A stretch of 64,000 nucleotides of DNA from Clostridia bacterium. GTDB taxonomy: Bacteria > Bacillota > Clostridia > Oscillospirales > Acutalibacteraceae. The notes beneath the pieces were generated by a model. That model did no database searches. It saw only the letters and a list, made by a program, of their open reading frames with translations, and had not been told where the DNA came from. This document shows, piece by piece, positions 25,089-34,286 of the stretch. Made by a program: the position numbers and the translations under genes. Where the stretch lies: positions 48,645 to 112,644 of the forward strand of contig JAFODS010000004.1 in NCBI GenBank assembly GCA_017380575.1, in the 5' to 3' direction. Numbering within the stretch: the first letter of the stretch is position 1; each line of letters opens with the position of its first letter.

Positions 25089-26255
25089 ATGACAGCTTTA
25101 CTTATTGTTATCTATATTGTTTTTGTTTCTCTCGGTTTGCCCGATTCGCTTTTCGGTGCGGCATGGCCCGTTACCCATAAGGATTTCGGAATTGCCGAAA
25201 ACTTCGCCTCATATTACGGCATCATAACAGGTGTCTGCACGGGCGGTGTCAGCTTTATCGCAGGCAAGATGCTCCGAAAATTCGGCACGGCAAAGGTTAC
25301 GCTTGTTTCAACCTTTCTTACTGCTGCGGCACTTGTCGGAATGAGCTTTTCACCGAACATCATTGTTTTTATGATTTTTACCGTCATTCTTGGCTACGGT
25401 GCAGGTGCAATTGACACAGGACTTAATAACTTCATCTCGCTTCACTATGAGGCTCGTCATATGAACTGGCTTCACTGTTGCTGGGGTCTCGGTGTTACAA
25501 TCAGTCCGCTGATTATGTCCGCATTCCTTTCCGAAGAGCTGAGCAGCTGGCGAATGGGTTACCGTGTTGTTGCCTTGCTTCAGCTTTCGATAACTTTTAT
25601 AATTTTCTTTTCGCTTAAAAAATGGGATAAGGTTGAAAAAAGCATTGCTTCAAAAGAAGACAATGCGGAAGCAGGAAGCGGAAAGCTCCTTGACCTTCTT
25701 AAAATCAAAGGTGTTATAACAAGCATACTTTCAATGGGTCTTTACTGCGGAATGGAATTTTCGCTCGGCACCTGGGGTGCAAGCTATGCGGTTAATACAT
25801 TTCTGATTGCTCCCGACGAGGCGGCAAAATGGGTTTCGCTTTACTTTGGCGGGATTATGCTCGGCAGAGTTATTGCAGGCTTCGCTTCAATGAAGTTCAG
25901 CGACAAAACACTCATCCGTGCAGGTATTTTTACCGCACTTCTCGGTATAATTGTTTTCGCTTTGCCTCTTGGAAAAATTTCACTTGTCGGATTCCTTCTT
26001 ATCGGAACGGGATTCGGCCCGATTTTCCCGAGCATACTTCACAGCGTTCCTGAGCGATTCGGCACAACATATTCTGCCGACCTTACAGGCTACCATATGG
26101 GCGGTGCTTACGGTACAGGCTTTGCAATTCAGCTTATCTTCGGCTATGCAGCAACGCTTATCAGCTTTAAAATCACTCCGTTTGTGTTACTCGCACTTTG
26201 TGCAGGAGTTTACGTTGCGAATGAGGTTACATTGAAAACTTTGAAGAAGAAATAA
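25089..26255 (+). CDS. MFS transporter
   Basis: A 388-residue integral membrane protein with about 12 helices in two halves. The first half has SLGLPDSLFGAAWP and GYGAGAIDTGLNNF, a signature seen in sugar-type MFS proteins related to FucP and BSC6. The loop between helices 2 and 3 reads AGKMLRKFG, close to the MFS motif A. It lies back to back with the GH42-like gene, so uptake of a sugar released by that pathway is plausible but unproven. CGGTGAT lies 5 bases before the ATG. Confidence 0.85.
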   Translation: MTALLIVIYIVFVSLGLPDSLFGAAWPVTHKDFGIAENFASYYGIITGVCTGGVSFIAGKMLRKFGTAKVTLVSTFLTAAALVGMSFSPNIIVFMIFTVILGYGAGAIDTGLNNFISLHYEARHMNWLHCCWGLGVTISPLIMSAFLSEELSSWRMGYRVVALLQLSITFIIFFSLKKWDKVEKSIASKEDNAEAGSGKLLDLLKIKGVITSILSMGLYCGMEFSLGTWGASYAVNTFLIAPDEAAKWVSLYFGGIMLGRVIAGFASMKFSDKTLIRAGIFTALLGIIVFALPLGKISLVGFLLIGTGFGPIFPSILHSVPERFGTTYSADLTGYHMGGAYGTGFAIQLIFGYAATLISFKITPFVLLALCAGVYVANEVTLKTLKKK

Positions 26256-26259
26256 AAAC

Positions 26260-26297
26260 AGACCTTCCGACAAAAAATCGGAAGGTCTTAATTTTAC
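26260..26297. terminator. Bidirectional terminator between convergent genes
   Basis: A perfect 11-bp stem AGACCTTCCGA/TCGGAAGGTCT, with TTAATTTT on the plus side and a T-rich run on the minus side. Confidence 0.85.
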
Positions 26298-26893
26298 TTG
26301 TTAATCTTTTTGCTGAAATCAAGAAGTCGGACAACAATCGGAGAAAGGAAAATGTTTACCGAAAGTTCAACGAGGAAGTTCAGTCCGACCATTCCTATGA
26401 TAAGGAACTGTGCAACGTTTTCAAATCCGCCCGCTGCTCCCCATTCCTTGATTGTGTCAAGGAAGAAAACAACACAACCGAGAAGGAAAACACCCGTATT
26501 GACAAGCGGACAGGCTATAGCCGCAAGAATAACTGCAAGATATCTGTTTTTCTTTTCAAACAATTTATAAACAAGACCTGCAACAAGTCCGCAGAGAATG
26601 CCCTTGACAAGAACAGTTATTATTGTACCCGGTACGCTGACAGCAAGGAAAGCCGCCGCATCCGTAAAAAGAACAACCACTCCAAAAATGAAGCCGAGCC
26701 AAGTGCTGATTTTGTAATCACACAGAGCCGCACCGAGAACAATCGGGATAAGCACGAGTGAAATTGCAAACGGTCCGAACTTGATAAACTGTCCCATCAT
26801 CTGCAGAACAACAACAAGAGCTGTCAGAATTCCGCCGATTGCAAGCTTTTTCACCGCCTGTGAATTTTTTGTATTTCTTTTTCCTTTTGCCAA
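26294..26893 (-). CDS. ECF transporter substrate-binding (S) component
   Basis: A 199-residue membrane protein with about six helices. The N-terminal basic patch before KLAIGGILTALVVVLQMMGQ and the motif GPFAISLVLIPIVLGAALCDY are typical of ECF S components, which bind a vitamin and dock to a shared EcfA/EcfT energising module. The substrate is not assignable. I chose the TTG at 26893 (LAKGKRNTK) because AGAGGTG lies 6 bases before it; the frame runs 19 codons further into the promoter. The energising genes are not in the window. Confidence 0.8.
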   Translation of the reverse strand: MAKGKRNTKNSQAVKKLAIGGILTALVVVLQMMGQFIKFGPFAISLVLIPIVLGAALCDYKISTWLGFIFGVVVLFTDAAAFLAVSVPGTIITVLVKGILCGLVAGLVYKLFEKKNRYLAVILAAIACPLVNTGVFLLGCVVFFLDTIKEWGAAGGFENVAQFLIIGMVGLNFLVELSVNIFLSPIVVRLLDFSKKINK

Positions 26894-26921
26894 AGCAATC
26901 ACCTCTTTGTTATCTTCCCTA

Positions 26922-26950
26922 ATTATACCACGACAAAATCTTGTTTTCAA
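26922..26950 (-). promoter_or_regulatory. Promoter of the first ECF S gene
   Basis: On the minus strand: TTGAAA (26945-26950), 17 bp, perfect TATAAT (26922-26927). The -10 box lies 28 bases upstream of the TTG start, which supports that start. Confidence 0.7.
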
Positions 26951-26972
26951 GAGAGTCAGCGATAGTTAATTC

Positions 26973-28349
26973 TTAAGCTTGTTTTATGTGTTCAAGTGTT
27001 TTCTCAACAAGCTTTTCAATTTCAACTGTTCCTACACCGAAAATCGAAGTATGAATCTTACCGTTAATCGGTTTTATCCATTCTTCACCGATGCAGTCAA
27101 TTCCGCTTCGCATACCCATAATCGAGCCGACGGTTGCACCGTTACAGTCTGTGTCAAAAGCCATTCCGACAGCCGTGCAGATTGACTTTCCGAAATCGCC
27201 CTCACCGTAAAGCAAACCTGCAACAACAATCATCGCATTTGAAATTGTGTGACACCAACCGTGGTCGGTGTGCTCGTCGTAATCCGAATGAATAATCCTG
27301 AAGCATTCATCAAGAGTAACACCGTTTTTGTAACCGTTATAAATCTTCATAACAGCTTCGTGAAGTCTGGATGAAGCTGGAATCTGTGCAAGACCACCGA
27401 GGATAATATCGTCAATACTGTCTGTTACAGCGGCACAGGCAATCATAGCTGCAACAAACATTTCTCCGTAAACTCCGTTTTTAACATGGGAAAGAGTAGC
27501 ATCGTTATATGCCATTTCTGCTGCCGCCTCAGGGTTACCCGGATTGATGTATCCGAAATAGTCGCCTCTTATCTGCGCGCCGATCCATTCGCGGCAGACG
27601 TTTTTATACATCGCTGTTGCAGGCGGTTCGATACAATTGATAACGTTTACATAAGCAATTCGTTCCGCTGTGAAGCAGGAAAGAATTGAAAGATACTTAA
27701 GCCACGCTGCACCAACGTCCTCAGTCTCAAACCACCTGCCTGATTCATCAACAATACGCTGTGCAAGAACTGTATAATTTGTGTCATCATCAACGGGCAT
27801 TCCGTCAGTGTTGTCACCGTAAGACTTGTTTCTTAAAAAGAATTTGTAATGCGAGCAGACCTCGTCTGTTATGTCTGTGCTCAGAATATAGCGATGCATC
27901 GGATAATTACCTGTTTCTTTAAGAAGCGGAATAAACTCTTCGCTCCTGATTCCTTCAACAGGCTTTCCGAGCAAACATCCGCAGGCTCTGCCTGTCCATG
28001 CACCGAGAAGCTTTTTTCGGAGAGTTTCAGAATCGGGAGCTGTTACCCTGAAATCATAAGCCTCCCTGAGAGCTTTGATTTTATCAAGGTCATTAGGCTC
28101 GTTGTATTTATATCCCGAACGGATTTTTGAATTAATAACTGTTTCAAAAATAAGTTCACTCAGCTTTGTCTTCATTTCTCCGCTTCGCATTGCCGCAACG
28201 GATTCAAACAAAGCCTTATGCTTTTCAATATCAAGACCTTCTTCAATTGACTGATTGTATTCAGCCATAATATCCGAAGCATAACGGTTAAAACCTTCAA
28301 CGTGGTTATGGTCAATTTTAATTTCAGTATCGTAAATTTTAGCAAACAT
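26973..28349 (-). CDS. ADP-ribosylglycohydrolase family protein
   Basis: A 458-residue cytoplasmic protein. The N-terminal 105 residues are a family-specific helical extension. From about residue 110 it is an ARH/DraG fold: LLGAWTGRACGCLLGKPVEG, PVDDDTNYT (metal Asp pair and Thr), DVGAAWLKYLS and GMAFDTDCNGATVGSIMGM (second metal cluster). The family removes ADP-ribose from proteins or small molecules using two Mg ions. The larger size compared with DraG (about 300 residues) places it in a group also found near sugar genes. AGGTGAT lies 4 bases before the ATG at 28349. Confidence 0.87.
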   Translation of the reverse strand: MFAKIYDTEIKIDHNHVEGFNRYASDIMAEYNQSIEEGLDIEKHKALFESVAAMRSGEMKTKLSELIFETVINSKIRSGYKYNEPNDLDKIKALREAYDFRVTAPDSETLRKKLLGAWTGRACGCLLGKPVEGIRSEEFIPLLKETGNYPMHRYILSTDITDEVCSHYKFFLRNKSYGDNTDGMPVDDDTNYTVLAQRIVDESGRWFETEDVGAAWLKYLSILSCFTAERIAYVNVINCIEPPATAMYKNVCREWIGAQIRGDYFGYINPGNPEAAAEMAYNDATLSHVKNGVYGEMFVAAMIACAAVTDSIDDIILGGLAQIPASSRLHEAVMKIYNGYKNGVTLDECFRIIHSDYDEHTDHGWCHTISNAMIVVAGLLYGEGDFGKSICTAVGMAFDTDCNGATVGSIMGMRSGIDCIGEEWIKPINGKIHTSIFGVGTVEIEKLVEKTLEHIKQA

Positions 28350-28391
28350 AAAATCACCTGTTTGAGTCAAATTTTGCAATATCTTGTGAAA

Positions 28392-28420
28392 ATTATACCA
28401 TAACCGGCTTAAACATTCAA
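28392..28420 (-). promoter_or_regulatory. Promoter of the ADP-ribosylglycohydrolase gene
   Basis: On the minus strand: TTGAAT (28415-28420), 17 bp, perfect TATAAT (28392-28397). It is divergent from the promoter at 28434. Confidence 0.7.
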
Positions 28421-28433
28421 CACAATTAGCCGA

Positions 28434-28462
28434 TTGATTTATATATATATCAATGGTATAAT
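28434..28462 (+). promoter_or_regulatory. Promoter of the lipase-like gene
   Basis: TTGATT (28434-28439), a 17-bp spacer containing (TA)n, perfect TATAAT (28457-28462). Confidence 0.7.
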
Positions 28463-28496
28463 TGTTTAAACAAGAATAATAAGGAGAGCATTGAAT

Positions 28497-30374
28497 ATGA
28501 AAAAGATTTTCAAAAAGATTCTTGCAATGGCACTTTGCTGTGCTATGCTCGTGCCTATGGGTGCACTCGGTGCATCTGCGGCAACCGCTAAAGAAACCGA
28601 AACTGATTGCGGCGGCAAATGTAAACATTCACCCGTAATCGTTCTTCCGGGTATCAACCACTCACCGACATATCTTTACGATGAAAACGATGAGCCGTAT
28701 ATGTACAACGACAGTCACGTCGGCGGTACACTCATTATCCTCAACGAGGCTGCTCTTTCAGCGGGGGCTATCGTAAAGGCTGTAGCAGCTGTGCTCGGTA
28801 CACTTGCACTTCAGACAAATCTCGGCCTTGACAAGATTGCATACAACCTTGTTTCAGAAATCTTCAAGTTCCAGAAATGTGACGAAAACGGTGACCACGT
28901 TGAAAACCTTAAGACAAAAAGATGGAACCATTCTTTTGAACATATGACTCAGGATGACCTTGACTGGACATACAGAATGGTGCCGATGAAGTCACTTGTT
29001 GACGAAATCGGTGAAGACCACGCTTATTTCTTTACATTCAACCTCGTCGGTGATCCGATGAAGTCTGCAGACGAGCTCAAGGATTACGTTGAAATGGTCA
29101 AAGAACAGACAGGTCACGATAAGGTTACATTCCTTCCTGTCAGCCTTGGCGGTACAATTCTTACAGCTTACCTTGAAAAGTACGGTCACGAAGACCTTGA
29201 CCAGATTGTTAATGCTGTTGCCTGTCTTGACGGCACAGATATTCTTGCAGACTTTATGGCAAGAGAATGGCGTCTTGATGACGAATACCTCTATCATCAG
29301 TTTATTTCAAACATCTTTGTTGAATCAGAAGGTGTTCCGACACTCGGCTACCTTATCAACACAGTTCTTCACATCGTTCCGCGTTCGGGCGTTGATGCAC
29401 TTCTTTCAGGTGCAATGAGTGCAATCCTTGATACTCTTATCCTCAACTGTCCTCAGTTCTGGGCTATGCTTCCGTCTTACAGATACGATGCTCTTGCTGA
29501 AAGATATCTTTCAGACAAACCTGCCCTCAAGGCAAGAACAGATGCATTCCAGCAGGCAAGACTCAACCTTAAGCAGAACATTCTTGATGCTGTAGCTGAC
29601 GGTGTTCGCGTTAACTCAATCGCAGGTGCAAACCTTGACCTCGGTGAAGAGATGTACACATACTTTAACATCGTTGCTTCTGCAGAAAAGGTTAACTCGG
29701 ACGGTATCGTAAATCTTAACTCAACAACACTCGGTGCAACAGGTGCGGCTCACGACCAGACACTTGCTGACGTTGATTATGAAAAGAACACATATTGTAA
29801 AGATCCGACCCACAACCACGTTTCACCCGACAATATGGTTGATACTTCAACAGCTGTTCTTCCCGAAAACACCTGGGTTTTCCTTGATCAGTATCACGAA
29901 GTCGGCCGTAATGACGTTGTACTCAACCTTGCAAAGGCAATCATCCTCGGTGAAGTAACAGACGTTCATTCAGACCCTGAAAACTATCCGCAGTTCAATA
30001 CTCGTTGCTACACATATTCTCTTCGTCGTTGGACACTTCCCGATGCAATGAAGGTTGATCAGTCAGCACTCAGCGCAGAAGATAAAGCAGAGCTCAATGC
30101 AGCAATTGCAGAATCAGAATCAGCACTTGCAATAACTGTTTCCGATCAGGCAACAGTCGATGCAGCTGAAGCAAGACTTAAGGCAATTCTTCACAAGATC
30201 GGTGCTGAAGGCTATGATAACATTGAACCTGAAAAAGAATCTCCGCTTGATCCCGTATGGCAGAGCATCACATATGCAATGAGCAAGGGTTCACTCTTCC
30301 TCCTCGGCGGCGGCAGCCTCGTTGACCGAATCCTCACACCCGTAAGATGGCTTATCAAAACAATTTTCGGTTGA
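28497..30374 (+). CDS. Secreted alpha/beta-hydrolase, lipase/acyltransferase-like
   Basis: A 625-residue exported protein. The signal peptide (about 1-29, ILAMALCCAMLVPMGALGASA) is followed by an alpha/beta-hydrolase domain. It starts with HSPVIVLPGINHSP (oxyanion region) and has a GxSxG-like elbow, LPVSLGGT, with Ser216. This resembles LCAT-type lipases. A helical pair near residues 525-575 (LSAEDKAELNAAIAESESAL) looks like a FIVAR-type cell-surface module. The very C-terminus (VDRILTPVRWLIKTIFG) is an amphipathic helix. It would act on lipid or ester substrates outside the cell. The start at 28497 has AAGGAGA 10 bases upstream. Confidence 0.77.
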   Translation: MKKIFKKILAMALCCAMLVPMGALGASAATAKETETDCGGKCKHSPVIVLPGINHSPTYLYDENDEPYMYNDSHVGGTLIILNEAALSAGAIVKAVAAVLGTLALQTNLGLDKIAYNLVSEIFKFQKCDENGDHVENLKTKRWNHSFEHMTQDDLDWTYRMVPMKSLVDEIGEDHAYFFTFNLVGDPMKSADELKDYVEMVKEQTGHDKVTFLPVSLGGTILTAYLEKYGHEDLDQIVNAVACLDGTDILADFMAREWRLDDEYLYHQFISNIFVESEGVPTLGYLINTVLHIVPRSGVDALLSGAMSAILDTLILNCPQFWAMLPSYRYDALAERYLSDKPALKARTDAFQQARLNLKQNILDAVADGVRVNSIAGANLDLGEEMYTYFNIVASAEKVNSDGIVNLNSTTLGATGAAHDQTLADVDYEKNTYCKDPTHNHVSPDNMVDTSTAVLPENTWVFLDQYHEVGRNDVVLNLAKAIILGEVTDVHSDPENYPQFNTRCYTYSLRRWTLPDAMKVDQSALSAEDKAELNAAIAESESALAITVSDQATVDAAEARLKAILHKIGAEGYDNIEPEKESPLDPVWQSITYAMSKGSLFLLGGGSLVDRILTPVRWLIKTIFG

Positions 30375-30412
30375 TTGCCTGACAGATTAAATTAAATTAA
30401 AACATGACAAAA

Positions 30413-30450
30413 CACTTGCAAAGGCCACAAACCTCTGCAAGTGCTTTTCT
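30413..30450 (+). terminator. Terminator after the lipase-like gene
   Basis: A stem CACTTGCA-AGG pairing with CCT-TGCAAGTG around a small loop, then CTTTTCTTT. Confidence 0.8.
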
Positions 30451-30546
30451 TTAACCAAATATAAAACGATTCAATGTTTTTAATACGTCTTAAATCAACT
30501 TTGCGGAAACAACGTCCTTTTAAATTTCAATCTGTTTTGATTCTTT

Positions 30547-30581
30547 ATAAAAAAGCGTTGTGCTTTGTGAGCACAACGCTT
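30547..30581 (-). terminator. Terminator of the TAXI-TRAP operon
   Basis: A perfect 11-bp stem AAGCGTTGTGC/GCACAACGCTT followed on the minus strand by TTTTTTAT. Confidence 0.85.
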
Positions 30582-30592
30582 AAATCTTTTTA

Positions 30593-32569
30593 TCAGGCGG
30601 TTGCCGTCTTTTTCTTTGTGATAAGCTGGATTGCGATTACCAATGCAATCAACACAACACCTGCGATATCTGTAGCAAGACCCGGAATAATCATACACAA
30701 TCCGCCTGCGAGGGCAAGGATTCTCTGCCACCACGGCATCGGGCGAAGAAGGTAACCTTCCATACCTGCGGAAACAATGAAAATACCGCAGAGAGCCGTT
30801 ACAACAAGAAGTACGATTTCATACCACGGCTTATCTGAGCCGATGATAAGCATTTCAGGGCTGAACGCGAAGATATACGGAACGATGAACGCTGTGATAG
30901 CAAGTCTTGTTGCCGTAACACCGGTCTTCATCGGGTTTGACTTTGCAATTGCTGAACCTGCATATGCTGCAAGTGCAACAGGCGGTGTGATATCCGCAAC
31001 GATTCCGAAATAGAACACGAACATATGAGCCGCAAGAACGGGAATGCTCAGGCTGTTCATAAGAATCGGAGCAACCATTGACGCCATAATAACGTAGTTA
31101 GCTGTTGTCGGAACACCCATACCGAGAACGATACACATAATCATCGTAAGAAGAAGTGCGAGGATCGGGTGGATTCCTGCAGCAGAATGAACGAGCGATG
31201 AAAGCACATTTGCAAGACCTGTCTGCTGAACCATTGCAGAGATACATCCTGCAACTGCACAGGCAAGAGCAACGCCGATTGCATTCTTTGTTCCGTTTGC
31301 GAGAGAACGGAAATAAATTCCGAAGTCCATTTCGAACTTTTTGTGTGCGATTGATTTTACGATACCTTCAACAAACTTAACACCGATTGCAACAAAGATA
31401 GCAAGGATTGCTGACTTTGCAGGTGAATAGTTATTCATAGCAACAACAAGAGCAACAACCGGAAGAAGAAGGTAACCCTTTGAGAAAACAAGCTTGAAGA
31501 AGTTAGGAATTGATTCCTTCGGAAGACCCTTAAGGCCGAGCTTCTTTGCCTCAAAGTGAATCATCATAAAGATACCTGTGAAGTAAAGAACAGCCGGAAG
31601 GATTGCGGCAATCGCAATCTGTGCATACGGCATACCCGTATATTCGGTCATAAGGAAAGCTGCAGCACCCATAATCGGGGGCATAATCTGTCCGCCTGTT
31701 GAAGCGGCAGCCTCAACAGCTGCGGCGAACTCGGGTTTATAACCACAACGCTTCATTGTCGGTATTGTAACGGAGCCGCTACCAACTGTGTTTGCAACGG
31801 AAGAGCCTGAATACATACCTTCCATAGCACTTGAGATAACAGCAACCTTTGCGGGGCCGCCTGTTGATTTACCTGCAATTGAGTTTGCAAGGTCAACAAA
31901 GAACGCACCGATTCCCGACTGCTCAAGGAATGAAGCAAAAATAATGAACAATACGATAAATGAAGCACAGACATTAAGCGGTGTGCCTGCGATACCTTCC
32001 GTTGTATAGAAGAGCTTATACATAATCATACGCAACGGATGCTTTGTATCGTTCACAAGGAAAGCGTATATTATAAACGCCGCCGAAACGCAGACAATCG
32101 GAAGTCCGACAACACGTCTGCAAGCTTCGAAGAGAAGCAACGTACCGATAATTGCGATTGCGATATCAAGCTCGTTGATTCTTGAAGCTCTGTCAACAAT
32201 CGCCTGACAGTTTATTGCATAGTAGAAGAATGAACCTGCACCGACAGCTGCGAAAATATAATCGTAGAACGGAACGTGGTTAATTCTTTTCTTTTCTTTC
32301 TTTCTTACGGGATAGATAATGAACGCCATAAAGACGATAATACCTATAAACCACGACATCTTCTGTCTTTCTTCCATTGTACCTGTCCAACCGTCGAACA
32401 TTACATAGACAGAGAAAAGAATCATCGCGATTTTAATAATCTTTTCAAATATACCTTTGAAGTGACGGGTGTTTGACTCTTTGTCAAAGTCCGCCATCAA
32501 CTGGTCAACGTCGATAACTTCGTCCTCATCAGCCGCCATGGTGATGGGCTTTGTGTTTACATCTGACAT
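30593..32569 (-). CDS. TRAP transporter fused permease (DctQ-DctM type)
   Basis: A 658-residue integral membrane protein. An N-terminal cytoplasmic stretch is followed by a 4-helix DctQ-like part (to about residue 165) and a 12-helix DctM-like part with GSGSVTIPTMKRCGYKPEFAAAVEAAAS and MGVPTTANYVIMA, characteristic of 4TM/12TM TRAP fusions. It uses an ion gradient to import a substrate delivered by the TAXI binding protein encoded two genes upstream. It starts 3 bases after the DUF1850 gene. Confidence 0.94.
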   Translation of the reverse strand: MSDVNTKPITMAADEDEVIDVDQLMADFDKESNTRHFKGIFEKIIKIAMILFSVYVMFDGWTGTMEERQKMSWFIGIIVFMAFIIYPVRKKEKKRINHVPFYDYIFAAVGAGSFFYYAINCQAIVDRASRINELDIAIAIIGTLLLFEACRRVVGLPIVCVSAAFIIYAFLVNDTKHPLRMIMYKLFYTTEGIAGTPLNVCASFIVLFIIFASFLEQSGIGAFFVDLANSIAGKSTGGPAKVAVISSAMEGMYSGSSVANTVGSGSVTIPTMKRCGYKPEFAAAVEAAASTGGQIMPPIMGAAAFLMTEYTGMPYAQIAIAAILPAVLYFTGIFMMIHFEAKKLGLKGLPKESIPNFFKLVFSKGYLLLPVVALVVAMNNYSPAKSAILAIFVAIGVKFVEGIVKSIAHKKFEMDFGIYFRSLANGTKNAIGVALACAVAGCISAMVQQTGLANVLSSLVHSAAGIHPILALLLTMIMCIVLGMGVPTTANYVIMASMVAPILMNSLSIPVLAAHMFVFYFGIVADITPPVALAAYAGSAIAKSNPMKTGVTATRLAITAFIVPYIFAFSPEMLIIGSDKPWYEIVLLVVTALCGIFIVSAGMEGYLLRPMPWWQRILALAGGLCMIIPGLATDIAGVVLIALVIAIQLITKKKTATA

Positions 32570-32572
32570 CTA

Positions 32573-33094
32573 TTACAGTCCTTTCGTCAGAATTTCGAAT
32601 CCTGTGACAATTTCGAAAACAACCCTCGCATTCCTTCCGCAGGTATCGCGCAGGCTGATTTGTTCACCGTCAAGAGTAAGTATATGGTCAGAAACCGTTC
32701 CGACAATATACCTCAACGGGTCATACGTTATATCAAAACCCGTTATGATCATATTCCCCTCTTCGTCAAAGGTCATTTTCTGGTCGCCCTCAAGCGCCGT
32801 CTGCACCCCGGCACCAAAAGAACGGTAAAGGGTGGAATATGCTCGGATCTCTCCATTTTCAATTATATATGTATCTCTTAAGGGAGTCTGATTTACGGAA
32901 TGGATAAACTCCACCGAAAACATCATACCTTCCTCTGCCTTAACGGTTATATGAGTCTTTCCGGTATCAGAATCATATAAAACCAGATAATCAGTTGACA
33001 GAGCTTTGAATGAAACAGCAGCCGCTGCAATGAAAATCATCAGAACGGCCGCTGCGATTAACTTTCTTTTTTTATCCGAAAGCTTTTGGCTCAT
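32573..33094 (-). CDS. DUF1850 protein of a TAXI-TRAP operon
   Basis: A 173-residue protein with one N-terminal transmembrane helix (about 12-30) and an outer beta domain with FSVEFIHSVNQTPLRDTYII and YSTLYRSFGAGVQT, the DUF1850 pattern. This family is regularly encoded next to TAXI-TRAP genes but its role is unknown. The ATG overlaps the TAA of the TAXI gene (TAATG), so it is translationally coupled. Confidence 0.88.
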   Translation of the reverse strand: MSQKLSDKKRKLIAAAVLMIFIAAAAVSFKALSTDYLVLYDSDTGKTHITVKAEEGMMFSVEFIHSVNQTPLRDTYIIENGEIRAYSTLYRSFGAGVQTALEGDQKMTFDEEGNMIITGFDITYDPLRYIVGTVSDHILTLDGEQISLRDTCGRNARVVFEIVTGFEILTKGL

Positions 33095-34083
33095 TATTTA
33101 ATAGCGCCAACCTCTTTGAAATACTTTTCAGCACCGGGATGGAACGGAACAGAAACGCTTGAAACTGCATATTCAAGGCTCATTTCCTTTGCCTTATCGT
33201 GTGCATACTCGTCCTTATTCTCATAGATAGCCTTTGTAAGCTCATAAACAACCTGCTCTGAAAGGTCGTTGCTTACGATGAATGTTGCCTTAACTGCAAC
33301 TGTTGTTGCGTCAGCGTCAACACCCTTGTATGTGCCTGCAGGGATTTTGTACTCAGCGTAGAAGCCGTAATCCTTCTGAAGAGCTGCAAGGTGTTCAGCG
33401 TCGATTTCAACGATAACGATTTCAGTTGTTGTTGCAAGGTCTGTGATAGCAACTGTGGGAGCACCTGCTGTGCAGAAGAATGCATCGATCTTGCCGTCCT
33501 TAAGAGCATCTGCTGATGCCTGGAAGCTGAGGTTCTGCTTGTTGATGTCTTCGAATGTGATATCGTAAGCACCAAGGATCTGCTGTGCGTTGAATTCAAC
33601 ACCTGAACCGCTGTCGCCTACTGAAACCTTCTTACCCTTAAGGTCTGCAATTGTCTTGATGCCTGAGTCAGCTCTTGCGATAACCTGACAAACTTCAGCA
33701 TAAACTGCACCGAGAGTTGAGAAGCTTGTGAACTTGCCGTCCTTTTCGAAGAGAGATGTTCCGTTATAAGCATAGTCCATAACGTCGTTCTGAACGATAG
33801 CCATATCAACAACACCGTCATCGATATCAAGGATGTTAGCCTTTGAAGCGCCAGAAGACATAACCTTAAGGTTAGCGCCTACTTTTTCGTTAAGAGTTGT
33901 AGCAACTGTGTTACAGAAGCCATAGTATGTACCTGTTGTACCGCCTGTACCTACGTTGATTTCAACTGATGAAAGGCCTTCCTGCGGTGTTTCTGCTTCA
34001 GGCTCTTTGTTACCGCAAGCTGTGCAAAGAAGAGTTGCGAAAACAAGAAGAACTGAAACAACGATAGCTATTTTTTTCTTCAT
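33094..34083 (-). CDS. TAXI-family TRAP transporter solute-binding lipoprotein
   Basis: A 329-residue lipoprotein. The signal peptide ends in the lipobox LLCTAC (Cys22), so it should be tethered outside the membrane. The mature part begins INVGTGGTTGTYYGF and has VMSSGASKANILDI and VGDSGSGVEFNAQQIL, as in TAXI proteins. Known TAXI ligands include glutamate/glutamine and other organic acids; the substrate here is unknown. It is first in an operon with DUF1850 and the fused permease. Confidence 0.93.
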   Translation of the reverse strand: MKKKIAIVVSVLLVFATLLCTACGNKEPEAETPQEGLSSVEINVGTGGTTGTYYGFCNTVATTLNEKVGANLKVMSSGASKANILDIDDGVVDMAIVQNDVMDYAYNGTSLFEKDGKFTSFSTLGAVYAEVCQVIARADSGIKTIADLKGKKVSVGDSGSGVEFNAQQILGAYDITFEDINKQNLSFQASADALKDGKIDAFFCTAGAPTVAITDLATTTEIVIVEIDAEHLAALQKDYGFYAEYKIPAGTYKGVDADATTVAVKATFIVSNDLSEQVVYELTKAIYENKDEYAHDKAKEMSLEYAVSSVSVPFHPGAEKYFKEVGAIK

Positions 34084-34145
34084 TTTAAAAACCTCCGTTT
34101 AAAAATTTTTCAAAGTCCCTCAAATGGACTTTTAAGATTTAAAGT

Positions 34146-34174
34146 ATTATAACCTATTTCCGTATTTTTTGCAA
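34146..34174 (-). promoter_or_regulatory. Promoter of the TAXI-TRAP operon
   Basis: On the minus strand: TTGCAA (34169-34174), 17 bp, perfect TATAAT (34146-34151). A small dyad (AAAGTCC/GGACTTT) lies in the leader at about 34113-34136. Confidence 0.7.
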
Positions 34175-34286
34175 GAGTTCCGCCCAATAAAGCGTAGATT
34201 CACCAATTACGGTGCCATGTTTTTGTGCATTGTGAACTATATAAGTGCTGTTATTGGCTCATTTTTCCTGTTCAGAAATATAGCAA

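Noticed and set aside
28440-28456. TA dinucleotide run as a possible microsatellite
   Set aside because: It is short and forms the spacer of the lipase promoter; nothing suggests it is variable.
28350-28628. Upstream extension of the ADP-ribosylglycohydrolase frame
   Set aside because: The extension covers the promoter region and the start of the divergent lipase gene. The ATG at 28349 has a proper ribosome binding site.
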